From Chromatiaceae bacterium (GTDB lineage Bacteria > Pseudomonadota > Gammaproteobacteria > Chromatiales > Chromatiaceae), in the NCBI GenBank assembly GCA_027078745.1, contig JALWWO010000020.1, positions 90,219 to 154,218 on the forward strand: a stretch of 64,000 nt of DNA, read 5' to 3'. This document shows positions 55,914-64,000 of this stretch, one piece after another; position 1 is the first letter of the stretch, and each line of letters begins with the position of its first letter. The notes under the pieces were generated by a model. It was not told the origin of the DNA. It ran no database searches and was given only the letters and a program-made list of their open reading frames with translations. The translations under genes and the position numbers were made by a program.

Positions 55914-55980
55914 GTATTTACAGCGAGGCAACGGAGAAGCATCTCCGTCTCTTCCATCAACCTTCATCAGGAGATCTACC

Positions 55981-56499
55981 ATGAAAAAGCTACAAGCGGG
56001 TTTCACCCTCATCGAACTCATGATCGTGGTTGCGATCATCGGTATCCTGGCGGCCATCGCGCTGCCCGCCTATCAGGACTACACCGTCCGGTCCAAGGTC
56101 TCTGAAGCCCTGATCGCCGCTTCCTCCGCCAAGAGCGCGGTGAGCGAAGCCTTCCAGACCGACAGTATCTCTGGCATCCAAGCGGTGGCTGCAGCTTGGA
56201 ACGCAAAGCCTGCGGCGGAGAAATCCACCAAGTATGTGCAGGATGTGACCATCGCGAACGGCGGCACCATCACGGTAACCTTGGCTCCTTCCGGAACCTC
56301 CGGTCTGCCGTCCGATGCGGCGGGCACGACCATCGTGTTCTCGCCCAATGTGCAGGGTCAAGCCCCAGCTGCTGGTGTAGCCGGCGCTATCGACTGGGCC
56401 TGCGCTTCTACCATGAGCGCAACCGCCAATACTCGCGGGCTTAACAATGTCAACCTAGGTACCTTGCCCGCGAAGTACGCGCCTGCGGAATGCCGCTAA
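55981..56499 (+). CDS. pilA: Type IV major pilin PilA
   Basis: 172 residues from ATG 55981, with AGGAG 7 nt upstream; the longer frame to 55897 would overlap the promoter. Class IVa prepilin: short leader MKKLQAG, cleavage before Phe, then the conserved [20 protein letters not shown] helix with Glu5. Globular domain rich in Ala, Thr and Ser, closing with a C-terminal disulfide loop (WACASTMS ... APAECR). The leader is processed by PilD; fibres serve twitching, adhesion and uptake. Single pilin gene; assembly genes are elsewhere. Confidence 0.95.
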   Translation: MKKLQAGFTLIELMIVVAIIGILAAIALPAYQDYTVRSKVSEALIAASSAKSAVSEAFQTDSISGIQAVAAAWNAKPAAEKSTKYVQDVTIANGGTITVTLAPSGTSGLPSDAAGTTIVFSPNVQGQAPAAGVAGAIDWACASTMSATANTRGLNNVNLGTLPAKYAPAECR

Positions 56500-56512
56500 G
56501 CCCAACGGCTCG

Positions 56513-56580
56513 CTCAGAGGGAACCCCCCTCTGAGCTGGACGAAGGAAACGAAACGCCCGATCCCGGGCGTTTTTCTTTT
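56513..56580 (+). terminator. Tandem hairpin terminator after pilA
   Basis: First stem CTCAGAGG (56513-56520) with CCTCTGAG (56528-56535). Second stem ACGCCCG (56554-56560) with CGGGCGT (56565-56571) followed by a T-rich tail (TTTTTCTTTT). The second is a classical terminator; the first may protect the abundant pilin mRNA. Confidence 0.85.
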
Positions 56581-56631
56581 CTACCAACCTACTATTCTAC
56601 TAACCTACTAAAAAAACAGGGAGGCCACCCT

Positions 56632-56970
56632 ATGTGGAAGCGATTGCTCTTCTGGAAAAAATCGGAAGAAATGCGGCGAATTGAAGAATTCGCCGCCCAG
56701 CTTGGTTCCGACTTCTTTGGCAAGGTATCCCCCCAAGCCCTAGGGGATTATTTCCAGCCGGACAGACTGGACAAGAAATCTCGGAAGCACATCGAAAAGG
56801 AAATCCAGGCCTTGGCCCTGCGCATCAGTCAGTTCAAGGCACTGCACAAGATCGGCGTCTATGGCAAGGCCCGATTGCACCAGCTCTTTATGGAACGGTT
56901 GGAAGAATTGGATTATCCCCCCAAAGCGGTGCGGGAACTGAACAAGCTCCTCATGGTGAAAAGCCCCTAA
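56632..56970 (+). CDS. Small basic helical protein of unknown function
   Basis: 112 residues. ATG 56632 preceded by AGGGAGG. Very rich in Lys, Arg, Glu and Leu with a mostly helical outlook (RRIEEFAAQLGSDFFGKVSP, LDKKSRKHIEKEIQALALRI, YGKARLHQLFMERLEELDYP). No signal peptide or membrane segment, no family recognised. It follows the pilA terminator, so it may be independently expressed from the AT-rich gap. Its stop overlaps the convergent sulfotransferase stop by 4 nt. Confidence 0.65.
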   Translation: MWKRLLFWKKSEEMRRIEEFAAQLGSDFFGKVSPQALGDYFQPDRLDKKSRKHIEKEIQALALRISQFKALHKIGVYGKARLHQLFMERLEELDYPPKAVRELNKLLMVKSP

Positions 56971-58742
56971 GATTTTCCCAGCAGCCGGCGCAACCGATAG
57001 CCGAGGGGTTTTGAGAAGGAACAACCCCGGGCTTCTAGGGCTTCATAATAGGGTTCCGCATAGGGTCCCAGCGCTTCCACTAGCTCACCGATGTAGGGTG
57101 CATAGTGCATCCAACGATGCTTGGAAGTCTTGTAGACGGGCTGCCGCACCTGCCAGAGGCTAGCTGTGGCCACTGCCCGCTTAGCCCGATGAAAATCCAA
57201 GCACCGATCATCCCATTCCAACCCGCAATGATCGATGATGCGCCGCGCTTGAATTTCTGTATCTTCGATCAGGTTTTCATAAATCACTTCCAGTAAACTT
57301 CCCGCTGGAAGCACCTTGCGCCAATGATCCATCATGGATTCCGCAATCCGATAATATTGACCAATCCAACGGAAATCGAAGCTCCAAGTGCTTTCCGGAA
57401 AGGGTTGAAAGTAACAGGACAAACAGGTATCCAAGGGATTGCGCACCGTGTGAATGATGTGCGCTTTGGGAAAGGCGAGCCGGATGAGACCCACAAAAAA
57501 GAGGTTGCCCGGCAGCTTGTCTATAATGCGCGCTTTGTCTGCGCCGTACTGCTGCAGAACCTCCAAATACTTTTCGGCGATCTGGCCGAGCAGGGCTTGA
57601 TCTAGGCCTTGCTTCAGACATTCAGGAACTTCCAGTTCAGGACTGGTTCGCTCGGAACAGACCTGTTGGCTGATGCGTGGGAAGGCGGGGATCTCGCCGC
57701 CGGTGGTCACCTCGGGATGACTGGTCAGAATCTGTTCCGTCAGGGTCGAGCCGGAACGGGGCATCCCCAAGATGAAGATGGGCTGTTCCGTCTCATGGCC
57801 CCAATCGGCATATTTTTCGAAAAGCTGGGGGGTGAAAAACTTTTTGAAGCCTTCGACGAGATTTTCCAGATCGCTGAGATCCACAGGAACCTTAGCGATG
57901 AGATTCGCCCGTCGGTAATGCTGAAAGGCGGTTTCCCATTCCTTGAGATCGTCGTGAATCTTACCCAAACCGAAGTGATAGTAGGCCCGCTTGAAGGCCG
58001 GCATAGTTTGCTTGAGATTCCGTTCTGCCAAAGCGACTAGCTGAGGCTCCGGCTCCTTGAATTTTTTGATGCTGGCATAATGGTAGAAAGCATCCCCGCT
58101 GCGGGGGTCGATTTCCAAAGCTCGCATGAAATGGCTTCTGGCTTCCTCCAGATCGCCGCGAATCGCATAGATGAGATAGCCAGTGATCTGTTCCAGATCG
58201 GCTGGATAATTCGTACCCAGGCGCAAGGCGGTTTGGGCATGTTCCAAGGCTTTTTCCAATTCCCCCAATCGCAAATAATTCCGCGCTAGATGGGCGTGGA
58301 GGTTATTGGCAAAGGGCGGATGGGTTTCCAAAACTTCCTCTAGCAGGGAGATGGAAATGCGATAACTGCCTTCCTGGGAAAACGCGATGCCCAGATAGGC
58401 CTTAGCGCTGACGTTCTGGGGGTCCAAGGCGAGGGCATTGAACAGCACGGGAATGGCTTTGTCGCTCTGGCCGCTGCTGACCAAGGCTTCTCCCAATCCG
58501 CTCAAATATACGGGATCTTCGGGAAAGGCTGCGGTGAGTAGGGCGAAGTGATCCACCGCTTCCTCAGGACGTTCCAATCGCAGGGCGCAGCGTCCCATGA
58601 GATAGCGGGCTTGGATGTCCTCGGAATCCTTCTGAAGGAGCTGATCCGCCAGCTCCCAGGCTTCCTCAAACCGACCTTCTTCTAAGAGCTTTTCCCCGCG
58701 GTTAAGGTGAAACACCCGGTCGATGGAGGACTTCTTAGCCAT
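56967..58742 (-). CDS. TPR-repeat sulfotransferase
   Basis: 591 residues from ATG 58742 (MAKKSSIDRVFHLNRGEKLL), overlapping the MFS/SpeE stop by ATGGCTAA. Residues 10-270 are TPRs (AWELADQLLQKDSEDIQARY, YLGIAFSQEGSYRISISLLE, LARNYLRLGELEKALEHAQT). The C-terminal part carries the sulfotransferase PAPS motif PIFILGMPRSGSTLTEQILT (about residues 335-354) and the 3'-phosphate motif HTVRNPLDTCLSCYF (about 445). Probably sulfates a surface glycan or small molecule; acceptor unknown. The translational overlap suggests shared function with the upstream gene. Confidence 0.88.
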   Translation of the reverse strand: MAKKSSIDRVFHLNRGEKLLEEGRFEEAWELADQLLQKDSEDIQARYLMGRCALRLERPEEAVDHFALLTAAFPEDPVYLSGLGEALVSSGQSDKAIPVLFNALALDPQNVSAKAYLGIAFSQEGSYRISISLLEEVLETHPPFANNLHAHLARNYLRLGELEKALEHAQTALRLGTNYPADLEQITGYLIYAIRGDLEEARSHFMRALEIDPRSGDAFYHYASIKKFKEPEPQLVALAERNLKQTMPAFKRAYYHFGLGKIHDDLKEWETAFQHYRRANLIAKVPVDLSDLENLVEGFKKFFTPQLFEKYADWGHETEQPIFILGMPRSGSTLTEQILTSHPEVTTGGEIPAFPRISQQVCSERTSPELEVPECLKQGLDQALLGQIAEKYLEVLQQYGADKARIIDKLPGNLFFVGLIRLAFPKAHIIHTVRNPLDTCLSCYFQPFPESTWSFDFRWIGQYYRIAESMMDHWRKVLPAGSLLEVIYENLIEDTEIQARRIIDHCGLEWDDRCLDFHRAKRAVATASLWQVRQPVYKTSKHRWMHYAPYIGELVEALGPYAEPYYEALEARGCSFSKPLGYRLRRLLGKS

Positions 58743-61689
58743 GGCTTGCTTCCGCATTCTGTGCATCACTCAGGGCACGGAGCCAGTTCAAGACGAAATG
58801 TAATTCCGAACGCTGTGAAACTCGCCTGCCAAAGCGGGCCCAGATCGCCTGAGCAGCTTCCGGTTTCTGTTGGGCCAGATAGCCCAACATGGTCGCGCCG
58901 ATCAGAAGATCCTGTTGCGCTTTCCGGGTGAGGATTGTTCCCCGTTCCAGCATGGCCCGGCCCGCCGCGATCATGCCCACCGCGTCTCGCCGGCTGATCG
59001 CTTTCCAGAGCCTCAGGGGGCGCCGTTCCTGGGGCTCGAGCAGGGCATAGCAGGGAGTGGATTCGATCCGCTGCCAGAATTTTTCTGCGGTTTCTGAAGT
59101 AAAGCCCGGCGTCGCCGCCCGGAAGAGCTGATAGACTCCGTCAAACCAAAGCCCCCGCCGCACGCTGGGATCAGAACAGCGCTCCGGGCTGAGATCCAGC
59201 AAGGCTGCTGACTGGCGCAATTTTGGTCCCAGCGCCCTGAATTCTCCCTCCAGGGCTGCCTGAATGCGCAGGGTTCGTTTTCCGAGTGCGGTGTCCGGAC
59301 CCAAGGGAGGCGCTTGTTCCGGTGATGCCAGCATTTCCAACAGGGGCAAGGGCTGGGACCGAATGCTTGTCAGGGCGGTAGCTTGTCGGTTCAGAAAGCG
59401 CATCCGAGAGGATTCATAATCCACGAAAGGAAAATAATCCGAATTCACGGGCACGGGGAAGGCTTGGAACAGAGGATCCAACAATGCCTTGGTGCCGATC
59501 TGCTGGGCCTGGATGGCAGATGGGGAAGTGCGCTGAATCCGGACGAGCTCCCCAGCTAGCCCAGGCGATTGCAAGGGCTCCGATCGTAGGTTGCCGATTT
59601 TCCCCTCCGCCTTGGCGACCACGATCATATCCACGTCGTTTGCGTTGTAGATCGCATAGTCCGAGAAATGGGGGCTCAGAGCCTTCATGATGGAAGCCAC
59701 GATGGAAAGATCCGTTTCATAGAGCTGGATCCACTGTACGAACAATCCATCCGGCTTCAGGTAGGCGCGGATGCGCTGATAGAACTCCTCGGAAAACAGG
59801 GTGGCCACCCCGCTCACCCAGGGATTGGAAGGCTCAGAAACGATGACATCGTAGGGGGTGAATTGGGTGGCGAAGAAGGTTTTGGCGTCTTCAAAATGAA
59901 TGCGGCTGCGAGGATCCTCAAACAGGTTTCGGATCCTCGGCCAAAATCCTTGCCGAGCCGCTTCCGCCATCAGGGGTTCGATTTCCACAGTATCCAGGCG
60001 TTTCACTTGCCCAGTACTCAATAGCACATGGGAGGTCAGACCGGAGCCGATGCCAATGTTGGCGACCCGTTGCGGATGCGGAGACAGGGCCAGGGGCAAG
60101 GCACCGGCTAAGATCATGGTGAATTCATCGGTGGCTGGCTTGGGACTGTGCATTCGGATGGCGGCATCTGCTTTCCCATTGGTGAGAATGCTCACCAATC
60201 CGTCCTTCCGCTGCACGAGGGCGACGGTGGCGGTCTTGCCGTCCCGCTGATACAGGACTTGCGCGTCTGCTTCGATCTCGGCCTGACCGCTGCGGAAGAC
60301 GCCGGCCGTCATCTTTCTGGGATCCAGATGCACGGGCAGCAAGAGGGCAAACAAGCCCACAGACCAGAGGGTTCCCAACGCCAGGGTGCGGGAGTGGAGC
60401 CCTTTGGCTTCCGTGCGAGCGAGAAAGACCAGGCCCGTCAGCAGGTGCAGGGCGGCACCGAACAGCAGGATGCCTTTGAGACCGATGGGGAGCATGAGCC
60501 CATGGATTGCCAGCACGATTCCGAAAATAGCGCCCAGGGTGTTGATCGCATAAATGCTGCCGATAGCCCGCTCCCCATAGGGTGTTTTTAACAGGCTATG
60601 GGTCATCAGAGGTAGACTCATGCCTGCACAAAAGGTGGTGGGCAGCATGATGAAGCCGGCGATCCCGTGACTGATGAGATTGAACGCCGCATAGCCCTGA
60701 TCTGTCCGGCTCAGAGCTAGGAGAGATTGGGCCATCCAATCGAAGCTCAGATCGTAGAGCCAGAGAGTGCTGGCAGCCAAGCTGCCCATGACCATCATCA
60801 AGACGCCCAGAAATCGCTGTGGATTGTGCAAGCCGTCCGCCCGTCGGCTGATCCAAAGACCCCCGAAAGCCAACCCCAGGATGAAGACGCTGAGCATGAG
60901 TTCAAAGGCATGAGTAGAAGCGCCCAGCACCAAACTCAGCATTCGGATCCAGGCGATTTCGTAGAGGAAGGAAGCGACGCCGCTGAGAAAGGCTGCCCCG
61001 AGCAACCAACGGGCAAACGGTCGGAGCGACCCTTTAGCAAGGGGCTGAGCCGGCACAAGGGGTTCTTTTGTATGGCGAACCAGCATCCACACCAAAAGCG
61101 CCACCAGGACGTTGAGGAGTCCCGCGCCGAGGATCGTACCCGGCAGCCCCACGGCGGGAATAAGCAGGAAACCGCTTGCCAGAACACCCAAGGCCGCCCC
61201 CAAACTGTTGGTGAAATAGAGCAAGGAAAGGGTTGCACCGGGCCTTTCCGGAAAACGCCGCAAAATGCCGCCGCTCATGAGGGGAAAGGTCATGCCCAAC
61301 AAAATGGACTGGGGCAAGATGAGCAAAGCGCCCAAACCCCATTTGAGCAGATCAATCCAGGAAGAAGCCCCCAGGGCAGGGATCAGCTCGGTGAAAAAAA
61401 GGTCGGTCGTGAGGATAAAACTGCGGTGGAAGATAACTCCCAGTAAGCCAATGATGCCTTCTATCACCAGATAGGTGATCAGCAGGTTGCGCCAGCGTTG
61501 TCCCCATCGGGAGACAAGCCAGGAACCCAGGGCCATGCCACCCATAAAGATGGCTAAGACCAGGGTTTGGGCATAGGCCGCATGCCCCAGGAAGAGCTTG
61601 AGATAGTGAGACCAGATGGATTCGTAGATCAGCCCCGAAAAACCGGAAAGGGTGAAGATCCCGAATAAAGCATATTTTTTTGCATTCAT
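58735..61689 (-). CDS. Fused MFS-type membrane protein / spermidine synthase-like protein
   Basis: 984 residues from ATG 61689 (MNAKKYALFGIFTLSGFSGL). Residues 1-460 have about 12-14 membrane helices (FSGLIYESIWSHYLKLFLGH, GMTFPLMSGGILR, SLLYFTNSLGAALGVLASGF, repeated in a second half). Residues about 490-740 are a SAM-dependent spermidine-synthase-like domain (RVANIGIGSGLTSHVLL, LDTVEIEPLMAEAARQGF, YDVIVSEPSNPWVSGVATLF). The aminopropyl-site Asp pair is replaced by EPSNPW, as in other fused members, so real aminopropyl transfer is doubtful. The tail is helical with TPR character. Known as a broad family of unknown function. Confidence 0.88.
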   Translation of the reverse strand: MNAKKYALFGIFTLSGFSGLIYESIWSHYLKLFLGHAAYAQTLVLAIFMGGMALGSWLVSRWGQRWRNLLITYLVIEGIIGLLGVIFHRSFILTTDLFFTELIPALGASSWIDLLKWGLGALLILPQSILLGMTFPLMSGGILRRFPERPGATLSLLYFTNSLGAALGVLASGFLLIPAVGLPGTILGAGLLNVLVALLVWMLVRHTKEPLVPAQPLAKGSLRPFARWLLGAAFLSGVASFLYEIAWIRMLSLVLGASTHAFELMLSVFILGLAFGGLWISRRADGLHNPQRFLGVLMMVMGSLAASTLWLYDLSFDWMAQSLLALSRTDQGYAAFNLISHGIAGFIMLPTTFCAGMSLPLMTHSLLKTPYGERAIGSIYAINTLGAIFGIVLAIHGLMLPIGLKGILLFGAALHLLTGLVFLARTEAKGLHSRTLALGTLWSVGLFALLLPVHLDPRKMTAGVFRSGQAEIEADAQVLYQRDGKTATVALVQRKDGLVSILTNGKADAAIRMHSPKPATDEFTMILAGALPLALSPHPQRVANIGIGSGLTSHVLLSTGQVKRLDTVEIEPLMAEAARQGFWPRIRNLFEDPRSRIHFEDAKTFFATQFTPYDVIVSEPSNPWVSGVATLFSEEFYQRIRAYLKPDGLFVQWIQLYETDLSIVASIMKALSPHFSDYAIYNANDVDMIVVAKAEGKIGNLRSEPLQSPGLAGELVRIQRTSPSAIQAQQIGTKALLDPLFQAFPVPVNSDYFPFVDYESSRMRFLNRQATALTSIRSQPLPLLEMLASPEQAPPLGPDTALGKRTLRIQAALEGEFRALGPKLRQSAALLDLSPERCSDPSVRRGLWFDGVYQLFRAATPGFTSETAEKFWQRIESTPCYALLEPQERRPLRLWKAISRRDAVGMIAAGRAMLERGTILTRKAQQDLLIGATMLGYLAQQKPEAAQAIWARFGRRVSQRSELHFVLNWLRALSDAQNAEASHG

Positions 61690-61769
61690 CGCATTGGACA
61701 CGGGGCTTCCGGAAAACGAATGCCGCACGGCCTAGGAACCAGGGTAGCTGTGCGGCGAGTGAACGGGGG

Positions 61770-62369
61770 TCAATAGCTGTAGTGAACGGGCATCCAGCGA
61801 TGACTGCGCTGCATCCGGTAATAGGCGGCAATGCTGCGGCCATTGACGATGACGTCATAGACCTTCCAACCCGATTCCGTGAGATGCAACCTGAAGCTCA
61901 GTTTAGCGGGATAGGTGCCCGGCCGTAGGATACCTACTGTAATCCCCACGCGACGAGGACCCATCATGCGAGGTCGGAAGAAGCGCACTTGTTGCCCTTC
62001 GTAGCGGGCGAGATATTTTGCTAATCCGCTGAGAAAGCGGGATTCAATCTTGGCCGCCAGCGCCTTCCGAGCCGTTTCGCTCATGCGGGCATACACCGGA
62101 CCCGCCACCCATTTTGCCATAGCCTCGAAGTCGAAATAGGGTGCGATCTCCCGATCCAAGAAGGCAGCGACCTGCAGCCGATTTTCCTTTTTCTTCAGGA
62201 AAGACCGTAGTTTTTCTAACCCCGCACGAACGACTTTCGCCGCTTCCTCCGCAGGCGTTTGTTTGGGAACGGCGGTATAGGGGACTCCATAGCTGTAGGG
62301 AATCGGCTGAGCTTGTGCCAGCCAGGGCAGAAATAACAGAAGAATGCCGGATGCTAGACTTGTCCTCAT
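61770..62369 (-). CDS. MlaC/Ttg2D family exported protein
   Basis: 199 residues from ATG 62369 with AAGGAAAG upstream. Signal peptide to about residue 20 (PWLAQAQ). Pattern of MlaC-type phospholipid carriers: VVRAGLEKLRSFLKKKENRL, DREIAPYFDFEAMAKWVAGP, LSGLAKYLARYEGQQVRFFR, and FRLHLTESGWKVYDVIVNGR followed by SIAAYYR. MlaC moves phospholipids between outer and inner membranes; here mlaA, mlaD, mlaE and mlaF are absent, so it is an orphan, located 75 nt downstream of the tyrosine-kinase gene on the same strand. Confidence 0.82.
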   Translation of the reverse strand: MRTSLASGILLLFLPWLAQAQPIPYSYGVPYTAVPKQTPAEEAAKVVRAGLEKLRSFLKKKENRLQVAAFLDREIAPYFDFEAMAKWVAGPVYARMSETARKALAAKIESRFLSGLAKYLARYEGQQVRFFRPRMMGPRRVGITVGILRPGTYPAKLSFRLHLTESGWKVYDVIVNGRSIAAYYRMQRSHRWMPVHYSY

Positions 62370-62444
62370 GTGCTTTCCTTTGGTGTAGATCCAAGTAGAA
62401 ATCCAGGGTGCCAAGAGGGGCGTGCAAAATCAAGTTCATTCCGC

Positions 62445-64000
62445 CTATGCCCGCTCGGGCAGCCTGGCTTCTTCTTCAGAGACCCCATAGCTGTATTGGT
62501 AGTCATAGCTGTACCCATAGCCATAGCCATAGCCATAACCGTAACCATGCGCACGTGGTTCGAATCGCTCGATGATCGCACCCACGATCGGTGCATTGGC
62601 TGCCCGCAACCGTTTGACCGCGCCCTCGATAGCCCCATAGCGGGTGCTTTCGATGTCCACCACAAAGAGAGTTCCTTGGGCAAGGTTGGCCAAGACCAGG
62701 GCATCGGCGAGGCCGATGACCGGTGGCCCATCCAGAATCACAAGGTCGAAGCGCTCGGCGGACAGCTGTAGGAGATTCAACATCTTGGCACTGGTGAGCA
62801 ATTCAACAGGATTCGGGGGAAGCGGTCCGCTGGTAATACTGAAGAGACCCACTACCTGGGTGGACTGGGCGATCTCTGCAGGCTGGATATTCCCCGTGAG
62901 GTAATTGGTCAGCCCCAGATGATTGGGCAGCCCGAACACGCGATGGAGGGAAGGGGAACGCAGGTCGCTATCGATGAGCAGTACCTTCTTACCGGCTTGG
63001 GCAAAAGTGATGGCAATATTGGTAGCTGCGGTGGTCTTTCCCTCTCCAGGTCCAGCGCTGGTCACATGCAGGATCTTGGGCGCGCCTTCCGCTGTGGAGA
63101 AGCTGAGCGCGGTTCGCAGAGATCGGACCGCTTCCGCAAAGGGACTTTTCGGCTTCTGTGCGGTTAGCAATTCTACTTCCAGCACCTCTTTTTCTTCCAC
63201 CAGGGGGAGGAGGCCGAGAACAGGGGCATGTACTCGATTTTCCACATCCTCATTGGATTTCACCCGGTCATCGATGTATTCAAAGAAGAAGGCCAGCAGG
63301 ATGCCGATAGCCAAGCCCACAGCCAGGCCCATGGTTAGGTTCTTCCGGAGATTGGGAGTATAGGGCGCACCGGGTACCTGAGCGCGATCTATGATAGAAA
63401 TGTTGTTGGTGCTGATACCTGCAACCACGCTGACATCTTTCAGTCGCTGCAAGAGACTTTCGTAGAGGGCACGGTTCGTGTCCACATCCCGCTTCAATGC
63501 TTGATAATCTGTCGTCTGGCTCTGAAGGTCGAGCACCTCCTGTTTGAGGGCGGCCACCTTAGCCCGCAGGGCCTCTTGCTCGCGGATTTTAGTCTCGTAC
63601 TCTACCCGAATCGCCTGCCGGATCGCGGCGATCTCTTCCTGAATCTGTTTCTCAACTTCCTGAATTTGCCGGTGCAATTGCTGCATTTTGGGATAACCGG
63701 GCTTGTAAATTCGAAGCTGTTCCTGATAACTCAGCTCCAACTCCGCCTTTTTTTCTTTCAACGCTTGGATGACCGGACTATCCAATTCTTTCAGGGTCGC
63801 TTCTCCGGTGCCCTGCAGGGCGCTGGCATAATTGGCTTCCGCTTGAATTCGTGCCCGTTCCGCTTCGGAAAGGGCTGCGCTCATGGCATTGAGCCGCCGC
63901 ATCACACTGCTGAGCTTGTCTTCCAGATCAACGATTTCCCGCTGCCGAGCATAAGCGATGAGGCGCTGTTCTGAATCCTCCAAATCTGCCCGTACCTTTT
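62445..64000 (-). CDS. Wzc-type bacterial tyrosine kinase / polysaccharide co-polymerase (partial, runs off right edge)
   Basis: 517 residues visible; the frame is open through base 64000 (KVRADLEDSEQRLIAYARQ...), so the N-terminal Wzz domain lies outside. Long coiled coils (residues about 1-190), then PNLRKNLTMGLAVGLAIGIL membrane helix, then the BY-kinase domain: Walker A TSAGPGEGKTTAATNIAITF, Walker A' KVLLIDSDLRSPSLH, Walker B FDLVILDGPPVIGLAD. The tail is a Tyr cluster (HGYGYGYGYGYGYSYDYQYS, then YGVSEEEARLPERA). In this family tail autophosphorylation controls polysaccharide chain length and export. It heads the minus-strand unit with the MlaC-like and MFS/SpeE genes. Confidence 0.9.
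   Translation of the reverse strand, partial: KVRADLEDSEQRLIAYARQREIVDLEDKLSSVMRRLNAMSAALSEAERARIQAEANYASALQGTGEATLKELDSPVIQALKEKKAELELSYQEQLRIYKPGYPKMQQLHRQIQEVEKQIQEEIAAIRQAIRVEYETKIREQEALRAKVAALKQEVLDLQSQTTDYQALKRDVDTNRALYESLLQRLKDVSVVAGISTNNISIIDRAQVPGAPYTPNLRKNLTMGLAVGLAIGILLAFFFEYIDDRVKSNEDVENRVHAPVLGLLPLVEEKEVLEVELLTAQKPKSPFAEAVRSLRTALSFSTAEGAPKILHVTSAGPGEGKTTAATNIAITFAQAGKKVLLIDSDLRSPSLHRVFGLPNHLGLTNYLTGNIQPAEIAQSTQVVGLFSITSGPLPPNPVELLTSAKMLNLLQLSAERFDLVILDGPPVIGLADALVLANLAQGTLFVVDIESTRYGAIEGAVKRLRAANAPIVGAIIERFEPRAHGYGYGYGYGYGYSYDYQYSYGVSEEEARLPERA
62485..62552 (-). repeat. Gly-Tyr codon repeat encoding the kinase Tyr-rich tail
   Basis: Plus-strand CCATAG/CCATAA hexamer iterations (about 62515-62545) within a wider stretch give alternating Gly-Tyr codons, then Ser-Tyr, Asp-Tyr and Gln-Tyr. 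A simple hexamer repeat can change length by slippage without breaking the frame. Confidence 0.75.

Larger units (their letters stand above)
55463..55980. other. 518-nt intergenic regulatory interval between thiG and pilA
   Basis: No convincing gene: open frames here (for example 55517-55834 minus) have no domain pattern and no ribosome site. The half next to thiG holds repeated TTTTCCG motifs; the half next to pilA holds a TGTCAG/CTGACA dyad, a short stem (AGAAGC 55838-55843 with GCTTCT 55850-55855 and TTT after it) and a sigma-54 promoter. I see no TPP riboswitch. Confidence 0.6.

Overview
The window looks like part of a gammaproteobacterial chromosome of moderately high GC. The evidence is gene order and gene type: lptD-surA-pdxA with amgK divergent, tig-clpP-clpX-lon-HU followed by tRNA-Val and tRNA-Asp, glnA-glnL-glnG with sigma-54/NtrC signals, RpoN-type pilA, and guaBA. 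I cannot name a genus. There are no rRNA genes, insertion sequences, prophages or CRISPR arrays. Coding is dense, with many 1-40 nt overlaps between neighbours.

Layout. 1-5.3 kb: a sulfotransferase-like protein with a long coiled coil (runs off the left edge), then three exported proteins (a VGIGT-type repeat protein, a large secreted protein with a GGADIAERF-type C-terminal module, and a V8/trypsin-like protease). 5.3-9.8 kb: a YbjN-domain protein, then amgK, DUF58 and a TgpA-type transglutaminase in one unit. 9.8-14.4 kb: lptD-surA-pdxA. 14.4-17.9 kb: an oxidoreductase with a 54-codon membrane protein, and a CreA / FAD-oxidoreductase / unknown-protein unit. 18.0-21.3 kb: an asparagine-synthetase-like protein that has lost its key catalytic motifs, facing a secreted protein of unknown family. 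21.4-24.4 kb: guaB-guaA. 24.6-34.6 kb: glycosyltransferase, a 1000-residue Ser/Thr kinase-TPR-SUMF1 fusion, two lipoproteins, a membrane-anchored response regulator, pgl, a methyltransferase and a YgfX-like protein.

34.7-41.4 kb is the proteostasis block (tig, clpP, clpX, lon, HU) with candidate heat-shock promoters, followed by two tRNAs. 41.5-45.7 kb is a partial type VI secretion operon (tagJ-tssE-tssF-tssG) without sheath, tube, ATPase or membrane-complex genes. 45.8-48.2 kb is a sulfur-relay set (PP-loop thiolase-like protein, TusA-like carrier) coupled to a cation diffusion facilitator. 48.2-52.4 kb is glnA with an NtrC site and sigma-54 promoter, then glnL-glnG. 52.4-55.5 kb: acyltransferase, lone ABC ATPase, trmB, thiG. 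55.5-57 kb: a regulatory interval, pilA and a small unknown protein. 57-64 kb: a minus-strand surface-polysaccharide-like unit (Wzc-type tyrosine kinase, MlaC-like protein, MFS/spermidine-synthase fusion, TPR-sulfotransferase) running in from the right edge.

Most genes are housekeeping. The most unusual items are the kinase-TPR-SUMF1 fusion, which resembles a one-chain PpkA+TagR T6SS activator and lies 13 kb from the T6SS fragment; the catalytically stripped AsnB-like protein; the membrane-anchored receiver protein; the five-copy 33-bp in-frame repeat in the sulfotransferase; the PP-loop/TusA/CDF set; and the coupled MFS-SpeE/sulfotransferase pair. All functional statements come from reading motifs and gene order; no database search was run.
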